Part shown: positions 1-10,193 of the stretch, piece after piece
How the letters are laid out: every line of letters starts with the position of its first letter
How positions within the stretch are numbered: position 1 is the stretch's first letter
Origin: Ornithodoros turicata
Taxonomy: Eukaryota; Arthropoda; Arachnida; Ixodida; Argasidae
Assembly: GCF_037126465.1 (NCBI RefSeq)
Contig: NC_088206.1
Coordinates: 69,133,687 to 69,197,686 of the forward strand
Reading direction: 5' to 3'
DNA length: 64,000 bases
Translations under genes and position numbers: made by a program
The notes under the pieces: generated by a model
The model's input: the letters and a program-made list of their open reading frames with translations, nothing else
Database searches by the model: none
What the model was told of the DNA's origin: nothing

Positions 1-920
1 GTATTGTGGCTAGTCATTACACTTTGCCTAGCACTGTTCACTAGCCTCTGGTAAGTACTCTTGCCCCGTTCACTAATTGTCCGTTACAAAATTCAACTCA
101 CAGGAATCCAGCGAAATCCACTTCCAATCCAGTTCAATCAACCGTGGCCAAGCAAGTCACGCCATTCCTCCTCAATAGTAACCGTTGAACATTAACTTAA
201 CAAACACAGAACGTCATCGCAAACCGGCGTCTAACACGCTACCGATGAACTCACGGCGAGCGAAAATGCCTCGCGTCATAGACATCACGATTATCGTCTG
301 CTTCCGTGTCGTCTGCTAGTACAATTCTTCTATATCTACCGGGTATCTTTCGTGAGTTGCAGTATTTTAGTGCGCTAGTAGCGCATCTATTCACGTGCGT
401 CAATATATGCGAGCGCTTCTTTTTTGTCTGAGAGTGCTTTTTCCTTGCTCTTTTTGCCTTCTAATTCTGGCGTCTACCGTCTGCTTTGTGCTAACCGGCA
501 AGCGTGCTTCACTGCATCATTAATGAAGTCGAGCCAAAGCCGACTTTAAGGCAGGAGCTAAATAATGAATGCAGTGTTCCCTTTGGACTTGCGATTGGAA
601 GCGATGGTGTCATAATGATGCAGCCATACATTATGTAAAACGGAAAGGATAGCGGCGCATTTGGCTCAAGGACAGCAGCTGGATGCTGGATTATGTATTA
701 CGCATTTGGCCGCACTCTGTATCTTGTTTTGTTTGCCTTTTCTTTTAGAATATCCTTAGGTGTCGGCGCTGGGAGTAACTTTGTATCTTTGTGTAAACAT
801 TATGCGCGTTTTTTGTTTTACGTCGAGCGTCGAAATGGGGAGTAGTAGTTAGCAGAACATAATGATAAAAAGAAATGGCAGACTGCTGACTCTCAGCTAA
901 CAGAAGTTTACTTGCTGTAC
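1..920. other. Intergenic, no gene seen
   Basis: AT-rich sequence with no credible coding frame. The only notable signal is a pair of copies of the 9-mer motif: atcgtctgc at about 294-302 and the exact GTCGTCTGC at 308-316. Confidence 0.5.
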
Positions 921-1170
921 GGGGGGGGGGGGGGGGATATATTTATTAGACGAAAAGAAAAAAAAACGGAGGACAGGTCAGCCAAACGGGACGTCGGCTT
1001 GCTATTCCGGAAATAAATAAAGAAAGAAAGAAAGAAAATAGAAATAAAGATAGAATATAGAAATGTAAATAAAGAAATAAGAAATAAATAAATAGAAAAG
1101 AAAAGAATTAAAGAAAGAAAGAAATAGGAAGGAATAAGAAATAAAAATAAAGAAAATTAAGAAATAAATA
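921..1170 (+). repeat. G16 run, dispersed repeat A and A-rich tract
   Basis: A run of 16 G (921-936) is followed by tttattag, an A-rich stretch, ggtcagcca, cggcttgctattcc and then GAAA/AAATA-rich sequence. The same order (G run, tttattgg, A run, ggtcaacca, cggcttgct) is found at 8263-8350, and a copy without the G run at about 6368-6420. This marks a dispersed repeat, possibly a retroelement end. Confidence 0.55.
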
Positions 1171-2195
1171 AATACGGGCTGTACGGGCTTAAATACAAAA
1201 CTAGTGGGTATACAATAACGAGATACAATGATGCATTTATCATTATTTTACATCGATTGCCGAGTATTATGCAAGGGGTATCCAGGCTTCAATAGAAATT
1301 GTTTGTCTCCGCGTTCAGTTTTATGATCAGCAATGTTAAATCTTGAACCTGTCTACTAACGTCAGCCGCATTACTGTCGTTTTTAAACTATGATTTATTA
1401 AATTACCGCGAAAATGCAGCGCAACGATACCATTGATAGCTGTCATCGGCACCGCAGGAAGGGGCTTGTTTGTCAAAGGAAGAAGTTAAGGACTCCTGAA
1501 TGTCCGACTCGCAGAACCTTTGTAATATAGTCCGTAGCGAGCGTTCTGCCGATACAAGCAGGGCACCCCATTTCGAAGAATGCTTGATATGTTCCTACGC
1601 GTGTTGACAACGTGTTGATGGCTGTTGACGAGGCACGGCCGTCACAGAGACCCCTGGTGGAAGACTGAAATACGATGCTCGCCACAGATCGCGTCTGCTA
1701 TGAGCCTACGGGACATGGCATAACTGTAGCATATCGCATATTGCGGATGGGTGTTTGGTTAACGTACGCGGTTTCGGACATATTTTTGCCGCACATGAGT
1801 TCTACTTAACTGGTCGACGCGGCCAACTGTTTAATAGTGCAGTGAAAGACTCCCTCAGTAGCTGTAGCGCGAGCGCGAGGAAACCCTGGCGGCTTACAGG
1901 GAAAACATACATATATTGTAACGCCCATGGCACGAAATGGAGAAAGGCCTAGCTCTGACTCCTTCCAGTACACTGGCAGTGTGCCACAGGAGACAGGACA
2001 CTTTGTACGCGTGGCATGTTTCTCACTGGTCCTTGAAACCCTCGGAAAATGCTGCTGTCTTCAGGGCCGGGAAAACCCTGAAATTTTCCGCGGTCCTCGA
2101 CAACCCTCGATTTTGAACCTCTTTTTATTGCTCTCGTGGAGCTGCATCGCAAACTCGGCGTATCTAGCTTGGGTCAGAACCCTATAGTTTTAAAA

Positions 2196-2380
2196 TGCAA
2201 CAACTCAGGAAAAAGAGGCGCTGACGCCAGGAATCGAACCTGGGTCTTCTGAGTCTGAGGTTCGATTCCTGGCGTCAGCGCCTCTTTTCCCTGAGTTGTT
2301 GCATTCGATGATTCCGGGCGTATGAGGCTTACATGTTTGTGTCGTCCCTAAGTGTGGTCTGCCTCGGCCAAATCTCGTTG
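2196..2380. mobile_element. 5'-inverted tRNA-derived SINE with target site duplication
   Basis: 185-bp insertion flanked by identical 15-bp copies of cctatagttttaaaa (2181-2195 and 2381-2395). The left part is an inverted copy of the right: both contain a tRNA 3' half (gttcgattcctggcgtcagcgcc) followed by tcttttccctgagttgttgca. Such 5' inversion is known for target-primed insertions made by twin priming. Confidence 0.8.
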
Positions 2381-2496
2381 CCTATAGTTTTAAAACCTCG
2401 ATGCCATAGTAACCAGTGGCGGAGACCAGTAGAGCGAGAAACGAACAGCGCCATCTGTTGCGTTCATTAGCCTTCCTTCCTATATCGTATGATCTC

Positions 2497-2540
2497 TAAC
2501 AGCGAATTCCGTCGGGAGAGCAATTTTGGCCCCGTACCGG
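2497..2540. repeat. Dispersed repeat shared with 33953-33995
   Basis: The segment around gcgaattccgtcgggagag and gcaattttggcccc recurs with few differences near 33953-33995 (ggccaattccgttgaaag, then agcaaattttgcccc). The rest of 2400-4560 has no gene; it holds a short gttaaggg-type tandem at 2953-2987. Confidence 0.5.
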
Positions 2541-3204
2541 TTGGTGTTTCGTGCATGCTCCGCGTGGCGGGGTGGCATGGGTTTGCCTTCTCAATGGAAT
2601 TCTCGCATTCAGCGTACGATGCGCGCTGTGCGCGCAATGGCGCGTGACCAGCCTGCTTTCTCAGGTTTGCTTCGGCAACGTGGGGTTCAGCAAAACGCTT
2701 CGTTCGAAATCGCACAATATAATCACACACAGCGGGACGCGCAGTGTTTACACCGTTCAAGAGACGCGCACACACACGAGTAAAAAGAAAAAGAAATGAA
2801 GGCTGGAACATCACGGCCTCATTTATCGCGCGCATGCCTCTTCTTCTCGATCGTGTTCCGCTCAGGTAATCGCTGGGTCAAAAAGTATTGCTCCTTGGAG
2901 CAAATTTTTTGTCCCTACTCCGCCAATGGAGGGGGGTGAGGGGGGCTAAGAAGTTAAGGGGTTAAGGTTAAGGGGTTAAGGGTTAAGCGGAATAAGGGCG
3001 CTGGGAAGCCTAGACAGCTTCCGATTGTGCCTTCTGCTTGTAAACAGTGAAAGATTGTCTTGTGATACCCGTTGCTTGTTAATATTTCTGTAAGATATTG
3101 AAGTCCTGTCCGTAAACTGTGCTTTACATCCCAGGCAAAATTACGACTGAACCTCAAAGAAGTCCTTGAAACACCCGCAAATTTCTGTTCCAGAATAAAC
3201 CTTG

Positions 3205-3302
3205 TATTGCCAACTGTAGGATGGGACAAGCGAAAACTTGCCTTTATATAAACCTTTTTTTTTTTTTTTAAATGCAGCGCCACCTGTGGCACGCAAGGGC
3301 TC
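3205..3302 (+). repeat. Dispersed repeat shared with 48343-48425
   Basis: The block ttgccaactgtagga, gggacaagcg, then gcgccacctgtgg and cgcaaggg is found in reverse orientation at 48343-48425. The first part alone occurs at about 44029-44060. The copies differ in internal length (T run here). Confidence 0.6.
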
Positions 3303-4571
3303 ATGGGAACTTAGAGCGCCTTAGAGCATCACGCGAGGGCCAGGGGCGGAGGTAGAAGAAGAACAACAACATTCCAGGTGTGCGCAGCAACAGCGTCAGC
3401 CGGGTAAACCATAACCGAAGCAGACGTCGGAGCAGTGTCCCTCAAAGTTCCCATGCTGCTTTGCGCCGCGCGCTTGGTGGCGCGCGCATCTTTTGAAAAT
3501 CGTCTATTGGGTGGGAACAACCATAGCATGGGCGAAAACTTTGTCTTCCTCTGTGCACTCCCCAAAAAGGCAAACGGAGTCTTCTGTGCAACCCACCCTG
3601 TCCGCGGTTCTCGTGCCGCCAGCACCTGCCAACGCGGGCGATCGACCTGCCACCGTAATAAAAAATCGAAAAAATCGCTTCGTACGATGTGACGTACGAT
3701 TGAATTAGGCAACGCGCGACAACGGAGGGCATTCAAAGAAGCTATTATACTAGGAGGCTAGAAAAAAAAGGAGGGGGAGAGAGTTTAGGCAACGGAACAA
3801 ATTCAATGGGACATTCTGGTCGATCCATTTCAACCAGGCGTTGCTGTCTCTCTTTCTCTCTCTCTTACAACCTCTCCGTGGCACTGTTGTGCAGGTCGAA
3901 GGAATTGCGTTTCCTTCGAGATATATCCGTCATCTTGATCCTACTGCATCTTGATCTGAATACTATATTCAATAAACGCGTACATATCTGCATCGTATCC
4001 CTTCCGTAATCAGCAGCGTGGATGCGAAACTATCCACTGGGATGAGATGCTGGATGCTTGGCACGGCAAAACCCCGGGTGCCTCGTTTTTTAATTTTTTA
4101 AAAGTTTATTATATGTATGAGACAGTATCTCTGCAAGACCCGATAAAGCACAATAGAAAAAAAGGCAACAACACTGAACCTTCCAAATTTTAATACATAC
4201 GTGTTGGTTTTTTTATTGTGCTACATTTCCATTCGGACTTGACTCTCCCTGCTCACAGACATTCTGCTATCAAGACCGGATGGAGTGAGAACGTGGATGT
4301 TGCGTACGCTTCACTGTAGCGCTCCTGTGCTTGGCGGGAAAACAAACAGCACGTCATTAGGCTACATTACGTATCACTTTTCGAACGTTTTAGCGAACGA
4401 CGTAACGTTACTGTGTTCGGTAAAAGTCGTTTTCAGTCCCGGCTGAAATTTCTTTTCTGGAATTTCAAATTTCAAGAAGTGTCGTAAGAAATCATGCACG
4501 TTGTTTTAGCTTTCGTTTGCCACCCTGAATGTATTCATTAATGAATTCATACAGGAATTCATTCAAGCCAG

Positions 4572-5248
4572 ACTTGTGCGTAACGCGTTACTTGTAATCA
4601 ATTACTTTTTGAGTAAGTTTTCGGGTAATCAGTTACTTTACTGTCAAAGTAATTTTTCGAGTAATCACTTACTTTCGGAGTAATCGATTACTGAGTAATT
4701 GATTACTTCTCCGGCAGAGATTAACTTATCTTTCAGGTGTTCTGCCCAACGTCAAGCACCTCGTGCCGGCAGCCTTTGTTGTCCCGTTCTATACTGTAGC
4801 AAGCGGAGGTCATTGTAAATAAAGTTATGACATTTCATGGTCCCTCTCCCTAATCTCTTCCTACACCAGTGTGGTGGTACCTGAAGCTTTTGGGGGTTTA
4901 GTGAGTCATGGGGAAGCTCCACGTTATGTTCTTCCACAATCGGGTCAACGTCATCCCGGGCGATAAATACAGTAGACGTACAAATCTACCTGTCCTACGC
5001 GTTCTTGTTTTTCGGGTTATTTCAGCAGTTGAACTTTTTTCTTCTTTTTGTCTTTCTTTTCTGAGGCACACAAAAGACTGGTATAATTCGCGCGAATGCA
5101 GAGTAACGGCAGGAGTAACGCGTTACTTTTCTACTCGTTACTCAATTACATTTGGAGTCGAGTAATTGGTAACGGTAATCAATTACATTTTGCATAGAAG
5201 TAGCGGTAACGGTAATCAATTAATTTTTTTCGAGTAACGGGCACAAGT
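4572..5248. mobile_element. Inverted-repeat element built from gtaatcaattac modules
   Basis: The ends ACTTGTGC (4572) and GCACAAGT (5241-5248) are inverted. Both arms carry repeats of taacgcgttac and gtaatcaattac with agtaa spacers. The centre has no recognisable gene. I found no target duplication. Confidence 0.6.
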
Positions 5249-5261
5249 GTGATAAAATGAA

Positions 5262-5625
5262 GGATAGCACTGGCTTACATAACAAACAAAGTAACAAAAT
5301 TTGTCTGGACGTTTCGACGTCTATGCAGACCTCATCATCAGCAAAGAAACAACAGCGCGCGAGTCCTTAGGTCTTATATAAATCTGGCAGTGGCCCCTTG
5401 TGGTTGTTACAGGAATTCTTCTCATGGTGTATGTGCCATGACTCAAGGAATCTTCGCACTCCCCATCTTTGTCACACGTGCCAGAGTGGTGACATTGTCG
5501 AAATTGAATGTGTGCTGGTTTTTTATCGCATGCTCCACGAGTTCTGTGCGGCGATTATCAGCTGGAGTGTGATGAACAAGTGTCATGAAAACACGTTGTT
5601 CCGTGATAACCGTTGCGGGACGTAG
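5262..5625 (-). mobile_element. Penelope-like retroelement 3' fragment
   Basis: Translated on the minus strand, this gives FMTLVHHTPADNRRTELVEH followed by HTFNFDNVTTLARV, the pattern of the GIY-YIG-type C-terminal domain of Penelope-like elements. It is followed by a frameshift and the typical tail that reads ctgatgatgaggtctgcat then gacgtcgaaacgtcc. It is broken and abuts exon 1 of the SLC3-like gene, in antisense orientation. Confidence 0.65.
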
Positions 5626-5667
5626 GAGCCTAAACGAAATATGTTCCGTGTTTACAGATGCCGTATA

Positions 5668-6011
5668 ATGGACCCGGATGAAGAGGAACAGGATCATCGG
5701 CCAAACATGTTTCCTCAGAACGTCATCTTCCAGATAGGTTACCATCCGAAGTCGAAGCGCTACTCTCAACGCCAGAGCTCGGCTGGCAGCGCCACGAACG
5801 GCGATCTCTTTGTTCTCAGCAACGTAGCCAAGACGCCGGATGTGGTTGCCGGAACCATATTTCCCTCCGAGCGCGCACCCTACGGAAGCCATCGGATGTT
5901 CGACCCGGCTAAGGTGGTATCGCAAGACACCGGAGATCTCATAGACCCCGGAAGTACAACTGCTCTCTTGGATAGTCCCAACTTGGACAGGAGTCCCAAT
6001 AGAAAGAGCGG
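5668..6011 (+). CDS. SLC3-family amino-acid transporter heavy chain, coding exon 1
   Basis: First recognised coding exon of a four-exon gene. It encodes a hydrophilic cytosolic N-terminus of about 114 residues that starts MDPDEEEQ and has no membrane segment, as expected for a type II protein. An in-frame ATG also lies at 5641, but the stretch ending in AG at 5656-5657 resembles a splice acceptor, so 5641 may be intronic or UTR. I therefore prefer the ATG at 5668, and an upstream 5'UTR exon is possible. The exon ends in a good donor (gtgagt at 6012), leaving two bases of a Gly codon (phase 2). Exon 2 begins with exactly one base that completes this codon. The Penelope-like tail immediately upstream means the promoter is either inside that repeat or further away. 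Assignment of this exon to the gene rests on the phase match, the position and the acidic N-terminus, because the cytosolic part of the family is poorly conserved. Confidence 0.72.
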
Positions 6012-6143
6012 GTGAGTTCTTTCTGGGAGAGAGATACTTGGTGTAAGGTATCGCGGAGGGTGTATGCCCTTTATGTTTGTCTCGGGGGGGGGGGGGATCG
6101 ATAGTTGGTTTGGTGTGCACGAATGTTTATATTTGTTTGTTAT

Positions 6144-6324
6144 ACAGTCAAACTCCTTTATAGCGAACACCTTTTTAACGAAAATACCACTACAGCAAAT
6201 TTTTTTGCGGTCCCGCTGGAGCCCTATAGGTCCAATAATTGACAGCCTTTTTAACGAAAATACCTTTACTGCAATTTTTTTTTTTTTGCTGTCCCTTGAG
6301 TTTCGTTGTAAAGGAGTTTGACTG
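6144..6324. mobile_element. Pogo/Tigger-like MITE
   Basis: 181 bp, ends CAGTCAAACTCCTTTATA and its inverse (aaaggagtttgactg), flanked by TA on both sides (6142-6143, 6325-6326). The TIR start and TA duplication fit the pogo/Tigger branch of Tc1/mariner. No coding capacity. Confidence 0.8.
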
Positions 6325-6472
6325 TATATATGTATGTTGTCGTTGTTGTTGTTTTTAAGTGTTGAGAGAGGTCAGCCAATATTTGGCTTGCTACTCTTCA
6401 AAAAAAAAAAGAAAAGCTCACCAAAAACAAAAAAGAAAAATCACACACACACACACACAAAATATGTATGTA

Positions 6473-7286
6473 CAGGGTGTCCCAGAAAACGTGTCATTGA
6501 ATTATAATCAAAAAACTACGCCACTTAGAATCATGCGGTCAACAGCATTTGTTCTTATTAGGTTTTTGCCACCTCCTAATGTGAATGTCATGTACTGCAA
6601 GTTTAATTATGTAAATATTTGCGAACTGAACTCGGAAATTTGCCAAGTAAAGGTCACTTTTTTGCCCCACCAATATGAAGAGCGTGCTGAATTCACTCAA
6701 ATTCATGATAATTCACAGTGATATTCACGAGCTATCCCATCGGAAAAAATAGCCGAATATCATGCTTTTCGGAGCACCGGACCATAGCGCGCGATGACTT
6801 TTTGAGCGCAATCGCTCCTAAAATTAGGAGAGGGAAAGCATTATCCCATCGAAAGTCGGACGTGATAAAGCCGTGCCTGTTTTATTTGTTTCTGCGATGT
6901 CGGGGAGGGCTGGGTTTCCAACCTCCTTTCGTGGGACTGACAAAGATTGCGCCGAAAAATTCATCGTGCGCTATTCTGTGCGACCTCCGTAGAGCATGAT
7001 GTTCGGCTATTTTCTCCGATGGGATAGCTCCTGAATATCCCTGTCAATTATCATTAATTTGACTAAATTAGACACGCTCTTCACATTGGTGGGGTAAAAA
7101 AGTGACCTTTACTAGGCAAATTTCCGACTTAAGCTCGCAAAAATTTACATAATTAAACTTACGTTACACGACATTCACATGAGGAGGTGGCAAAAACCCA
7201 GTAAGAACAGATGCCATTGACCGCATGACTCTAGGTGGTGTAGTTTTTTTATTATAATTCAATGACACGTTTTCTGGGACACCCTG
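6473..7286. mobile_element. Mariner-like foldback element
   Basis: 814 bp flanked by TA (6471-6472, 7287-7288). Ends CAGGGTGTCCCAGAAAACGT and its inverse. The inverted arms extend for about 300 bp each, past ctatcccatcgga, leaving a short centre. No transposase is encoded, so it must be moved in trans. Confidence 0.85.
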
Positions 7287-8262
7287 TATATATACACACA
7301 CACATATTTATATACATATACACATATGTTATATATGTCTATATTTTGAAAGATTTTTGTGCGCCTTCTTGGCTTGCACGTTGCGCAGTTCGTTTAAGCC
7401 GGCATTGCAGAAACGTTGGATGACGTTTTTGATGTCTACCGAGACAAAAGTAACTGATCGACGCAAACCAGCTTAGGTTTCCTAATTTCATAGCTTATAT
7501 AGAGGTCAAATATCGGATAAATAATTGGATGTTTCAAAATATCAAACCGGTATTGGGTACTATCGTTCCTGAAGAACCGACTGTTTGATACTGCATTCCG
7601 TGTTTCGCCTGGATTGATTATGAGGTATTCCCTTTTTCGGTTTATGTGAGAAGAATGTGTGAGAATACACACGTATGTGCACCTATTCTACCCGTTTGGT
7701 GTTTAAGGTCTACAGACAGTGTGTTCGTTCTTCTGTGTTCTGAGCAGAATTTGTCATACACTTCGCACATCAGTCCGGACGTTTTCTTTTTGTTTTTCTT
7801 GTTTTACATTTCTACGATGTGCCTTTAAAAGGCAACACCGAAGTAGTGGCGACGACAAGAGTATTCGGTGAAAATTATTATTTTTTCCCTATCAAATACT
7901 CCCCGTAGTGTATTATTTCCCTCCCCAGTATCCTCCATAAGATAATGTTCTTGTATCCAGTATCCGCCGTAGTATCTAATTCCCCTTGTCGCGCGTGCTT
8001 GTCAGAAGATTATGTTTTCCTACATTTCGTAACGTCATTACCCGTAAGTATTAACTCCCTGTTGGGCATTACCATTACCATTTTCCTTCCCCAGCCAATA
8101 TTCCTCCTGTCATAATGTAATGTCGCTCATTCCTTATGTGTCATTTCCGTATCGAATGTCCTTTATAACACCCTAACATTCATATTATTCATATTCCCAA
8201 TATTCATCGGAATATCCGTCGCAAAACTTTATTTGCCATAATGGGTCCGTAATAGTGCGACA

Positions 8263-8350
8263 GGGGGGGGGGGGGGGGGATTTATTGGCAGAAACAAAAA
8301 AAAAAAAAAAAGAAAGGGGAAAGGTCAACCATGCAGCACGCCGGCTTGCT
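8263..8350 (+). repeat. G17 run and dispersed repeat A, second copy
   Basis: 17 G (8263-8279), then tttattggcag, A run, gaaaggtcaaccatg and cggcttgctcttcc, parallel to the copy at 921. Confidence 0.55.
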
Positions 8351-8557
8351 CTTCCCTAAAAAAAAGGAAAAACATATAAGCGAGAAAGAATGAGAAATAA
8401 CAAAAAGACAAATATATAAATAAAGAAATGAAAAAGACACTCGGCTCACAGGGATCCCAGGAGGCTCGTATCACGCAGAAAGCGGAGTACCGCTTTCGCG
8501 ACTCTCCATTGGCTAGCTCGCTGCGCAGGGCCAAGGAGTGTTGCGAGAGAAACGTCT

Positions 8558-8581
8558 GTCCGTCCGTCCGTCCGTCCGTCC
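8558..8581 (+). repeat. (GTCC)n microsatellite
   Basis: Six near-perfect tandem copies of GTCC. Confidence 0.9.
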
Positions 8582-8637
8582 ATAATGGGGTACCTGTCCC
8601 TCATGACACCTAATTTCCCTCCACATCCATTTCTGCA

Positions 8638-8908
8638 CCGGCCTCGGTGGCTCAGTCGGTAGCGTGTTCGCCTTCTGATCCCGAGATCGCGGGTTCGAAC
8701 CCGCATAACTTGGTGGCAGGGTACAAGTTGCTTAGACACGCCGTCTTCCGCGAGGGACGTTAAATACGGGGTGCCGTGTGATGAGCTTTCATCGCACGTT
8801 AAAGAACCCTCAGGTGGGCAAAAGCAATCCACAGACCGACCGCTGCGGCGTCGCTCATGATCTCAGTTGTCTCGCGACGTAAACCCCCAATTATTAAATT
8901 ATTAATTG
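8638..8908 (+). mobile_element. tRNA-derived SINE inserted in the exon 2 acceptor
   Basis: 271-bp body that starts ccggcctcggtggctcag. A-box TGGCTCAGTCGG and B-box GGTTCGAACCC sit in tRNA order, followed by a non-tRNA body and an AT-rich tail (ttattaaattattaatt, 8891-8907). It is flanked by identical 14-bp copies of catccatttctgca (8624-8637 and 8909-8922). The second copy is the splice acceptor of exon 2. It resembles tRNA-SINEs described in ticks; I cannot name the family with certainty. Confidence 0.88.
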
Positions 8909-8923
8909 CATCCATTTCTGCAG

Positions 8924-9485
8924 GACAAAGCAGCTCCATCGAGAATGCTGCGCACCCCTATTCGTCCACTGGAACTGGCCCGTCATCCGCATGGGCTGCT
9001 TATGCCTCTGCATCAGCTCATTGGTCGGCATTCTTTGCGTCATCGTCGGCGTGCTCCTCTCACGGCCGCCATCTTGCGACCCGCAGCGCTCCTGGTGGCA
9101 GGGCAGCGTTATGTACGAGGTCTTTACGGCCTCGTTCGTCGACTCCGACCACGACGGCTTCGGCGACTTCAAGGGTTTGGCGTCGCGTCTGGACTACGTC
9201 AAGAGACTGAAAGTGTCGACGCTGAGGCTGTCCTCTGTGTTCAGTGCGTTGGACTATCCGCTGGAGTACGAGCACATCATTGACTTTGACAATGTGGACC
9301 CCCATCTGGGACACATGTCGGACTTTGACGATTTGGTGCAAGCAGTGCATCGGGAGGGCTTGACCCTTGTGTTGGACATCAACCCCTCTGTGACGAGTGA
9401 TCAGCATGCGTGGGCTGCTCATTGGTTGTTGGATCGTAATGGAGAGTATGCTGGATACTACGTGCTGGCCAATGAGAGCACGACG
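8924..9485 (+). CDS. SLC3-family heavy chain, coding exon 2 (membrane segment and start of amylase-like domain)
   Basis: Numbering from the ATG at 5668, this exon covers residues 115-302. A single hydrophobic segment at about 138-161 follows HWNWPVIR. Cys166 sits just outside the membrane and five residues before WWQGSVMYEVF. In 4F2hc and rBAT the cysteine at this place makes the disulfide to the light chain. DSDHDGFGDFKGL (from residue 188) is the alpha-amylase-like loop typical of rBAT-type proteins. LVLDINPSVTSDQH (from about 263) is GH13 conserved region I, with the usual Asn-His replaced by Ser-Val. The acceptor AG is at 8922-8923 and the donor gtaagt at 9486, phase 0. A SINE insertion ends 15 bases before the exon and duplicated its acceptor. 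The extracellular protein would escort an SLC7 light chain to the plasma membrane. Family assignment is strong; SLC3A1 versus SLC3A2 orthology is not resolved. Confidence 0.93.
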
Positions 9486-9694
9486 GTAAGTTCACATTTT
9501 TCTTCCTCCACGATGATTGGTTGGCGCGTTTGGTCGGTATTAGGTGTTCTTGATGGTGCGGCTGAAAATGGGCTCCGTGGATGGCGCAAGTTGCGAGCGC
9601 TGTCGATATTCTGAGAACATCGAGAATATTCTAAGGAAGCTACTGCTGCGAGTATGACTATGACGACGTGTGCCACGTGCACCTACTGTCGTGC

Positions 9695-9830
9695 TCAACC
9701 TACGAACAACACGTTTAAGCCCCCACCCTACCTTTGTTTTGTTCCAATTGGCTGGAATAGCGACAAGGGGTTTGCCGACACCGAAACTATGGCAGGCATA
9801 TAGGCGCCACCTGATGGCTCTGTGATTCGG
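9695..9830. repeat. Dispersed repeat shared with 48080-48200
   Basis: Both places read cacgtttaagcccc, then ttgtt, tccaattggctggaatag (or the close variant ttcctattggctgcaatag) and gcgccacctgatgg or its equivalent. Function unknown. Confidence 0.5.
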
Positions 9831-9845
9831 TTGATGTACTATATG

Positions 9846-10193
9846 TAGGGCCTGACTTTTTCGGGTTTTATTTTTGGCCAAATTCGGGGGTAAATATCGG
9901 GTGCTATTTTTCATTCGAAAATTCGGGTGTATTCGGGTTAACTCCCGTTAGGGCATATTCTGTCGTCAGGAATTCGGGTGTATTCGGGTGATTTTTTTTT
10001 TACTAAAAATTTGTCTTAACATGGAACTAATGTTTAGCAACGTTATCAAACTTTATTTTAACGCACGCTTATGAGTGTGCCACGCGACCCGGATGTTTTC
10101 GGGTAGATTCGGGTTAAACCCGAATTTTACAGATTTCGTTCGGGGGGTAAATATCGGGCGGATACGGGTTTAACCCTAAAAAGTCAGGCCCTA
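9846..10193. mobile_element. hAT-like MITE, TIR TAGGGCCTGA
   Basis: 348 bp with inverted ends TAGGGCCTGACTTTTT and its inverse, interior rich in attcgggtgtattcggg. Flanked by perfect 8-bp duplications actatatg (9838-9845, 10194-10201), the hAT signature. A diverged relative lies at 39716-40056. Confidence 0.85.

Larger units (their letters stand above)
6012..8923 (+). other. Intron 1 of the SLC3-like gene
   Basis: GT-AG intron of 2.9 kb, phase 2. It contains a pogo-like MITE (6144-6324), a (CA)n tract near 6441, a mariner-like foldback element (6473-7286), short AT/CA tracts to about 7335, unrecognised AT-rich sequence (7340-8260), a G17 run with a dispersed A-rich repeat (8263-8450), a (GTCC)n microsatellite (8558-8581) and a tRNA-SINE (8638-8908). 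Confidence 0.85.

Noticed and set aside
2951..2990. Telomere-like gttaaggg tandem
   Set aside because: Only about 40 bp and irregular. The arthropod telomere unit is TTAGG. Treated as a simple repeat.
5443..6120. 225-codon minus-strand frame opposite exon 1
   Set aside because: It joins the Penelope-like tail to the antisense of exon 1 by accident. Only the Penelope part (5443-5625) resembles a protein.
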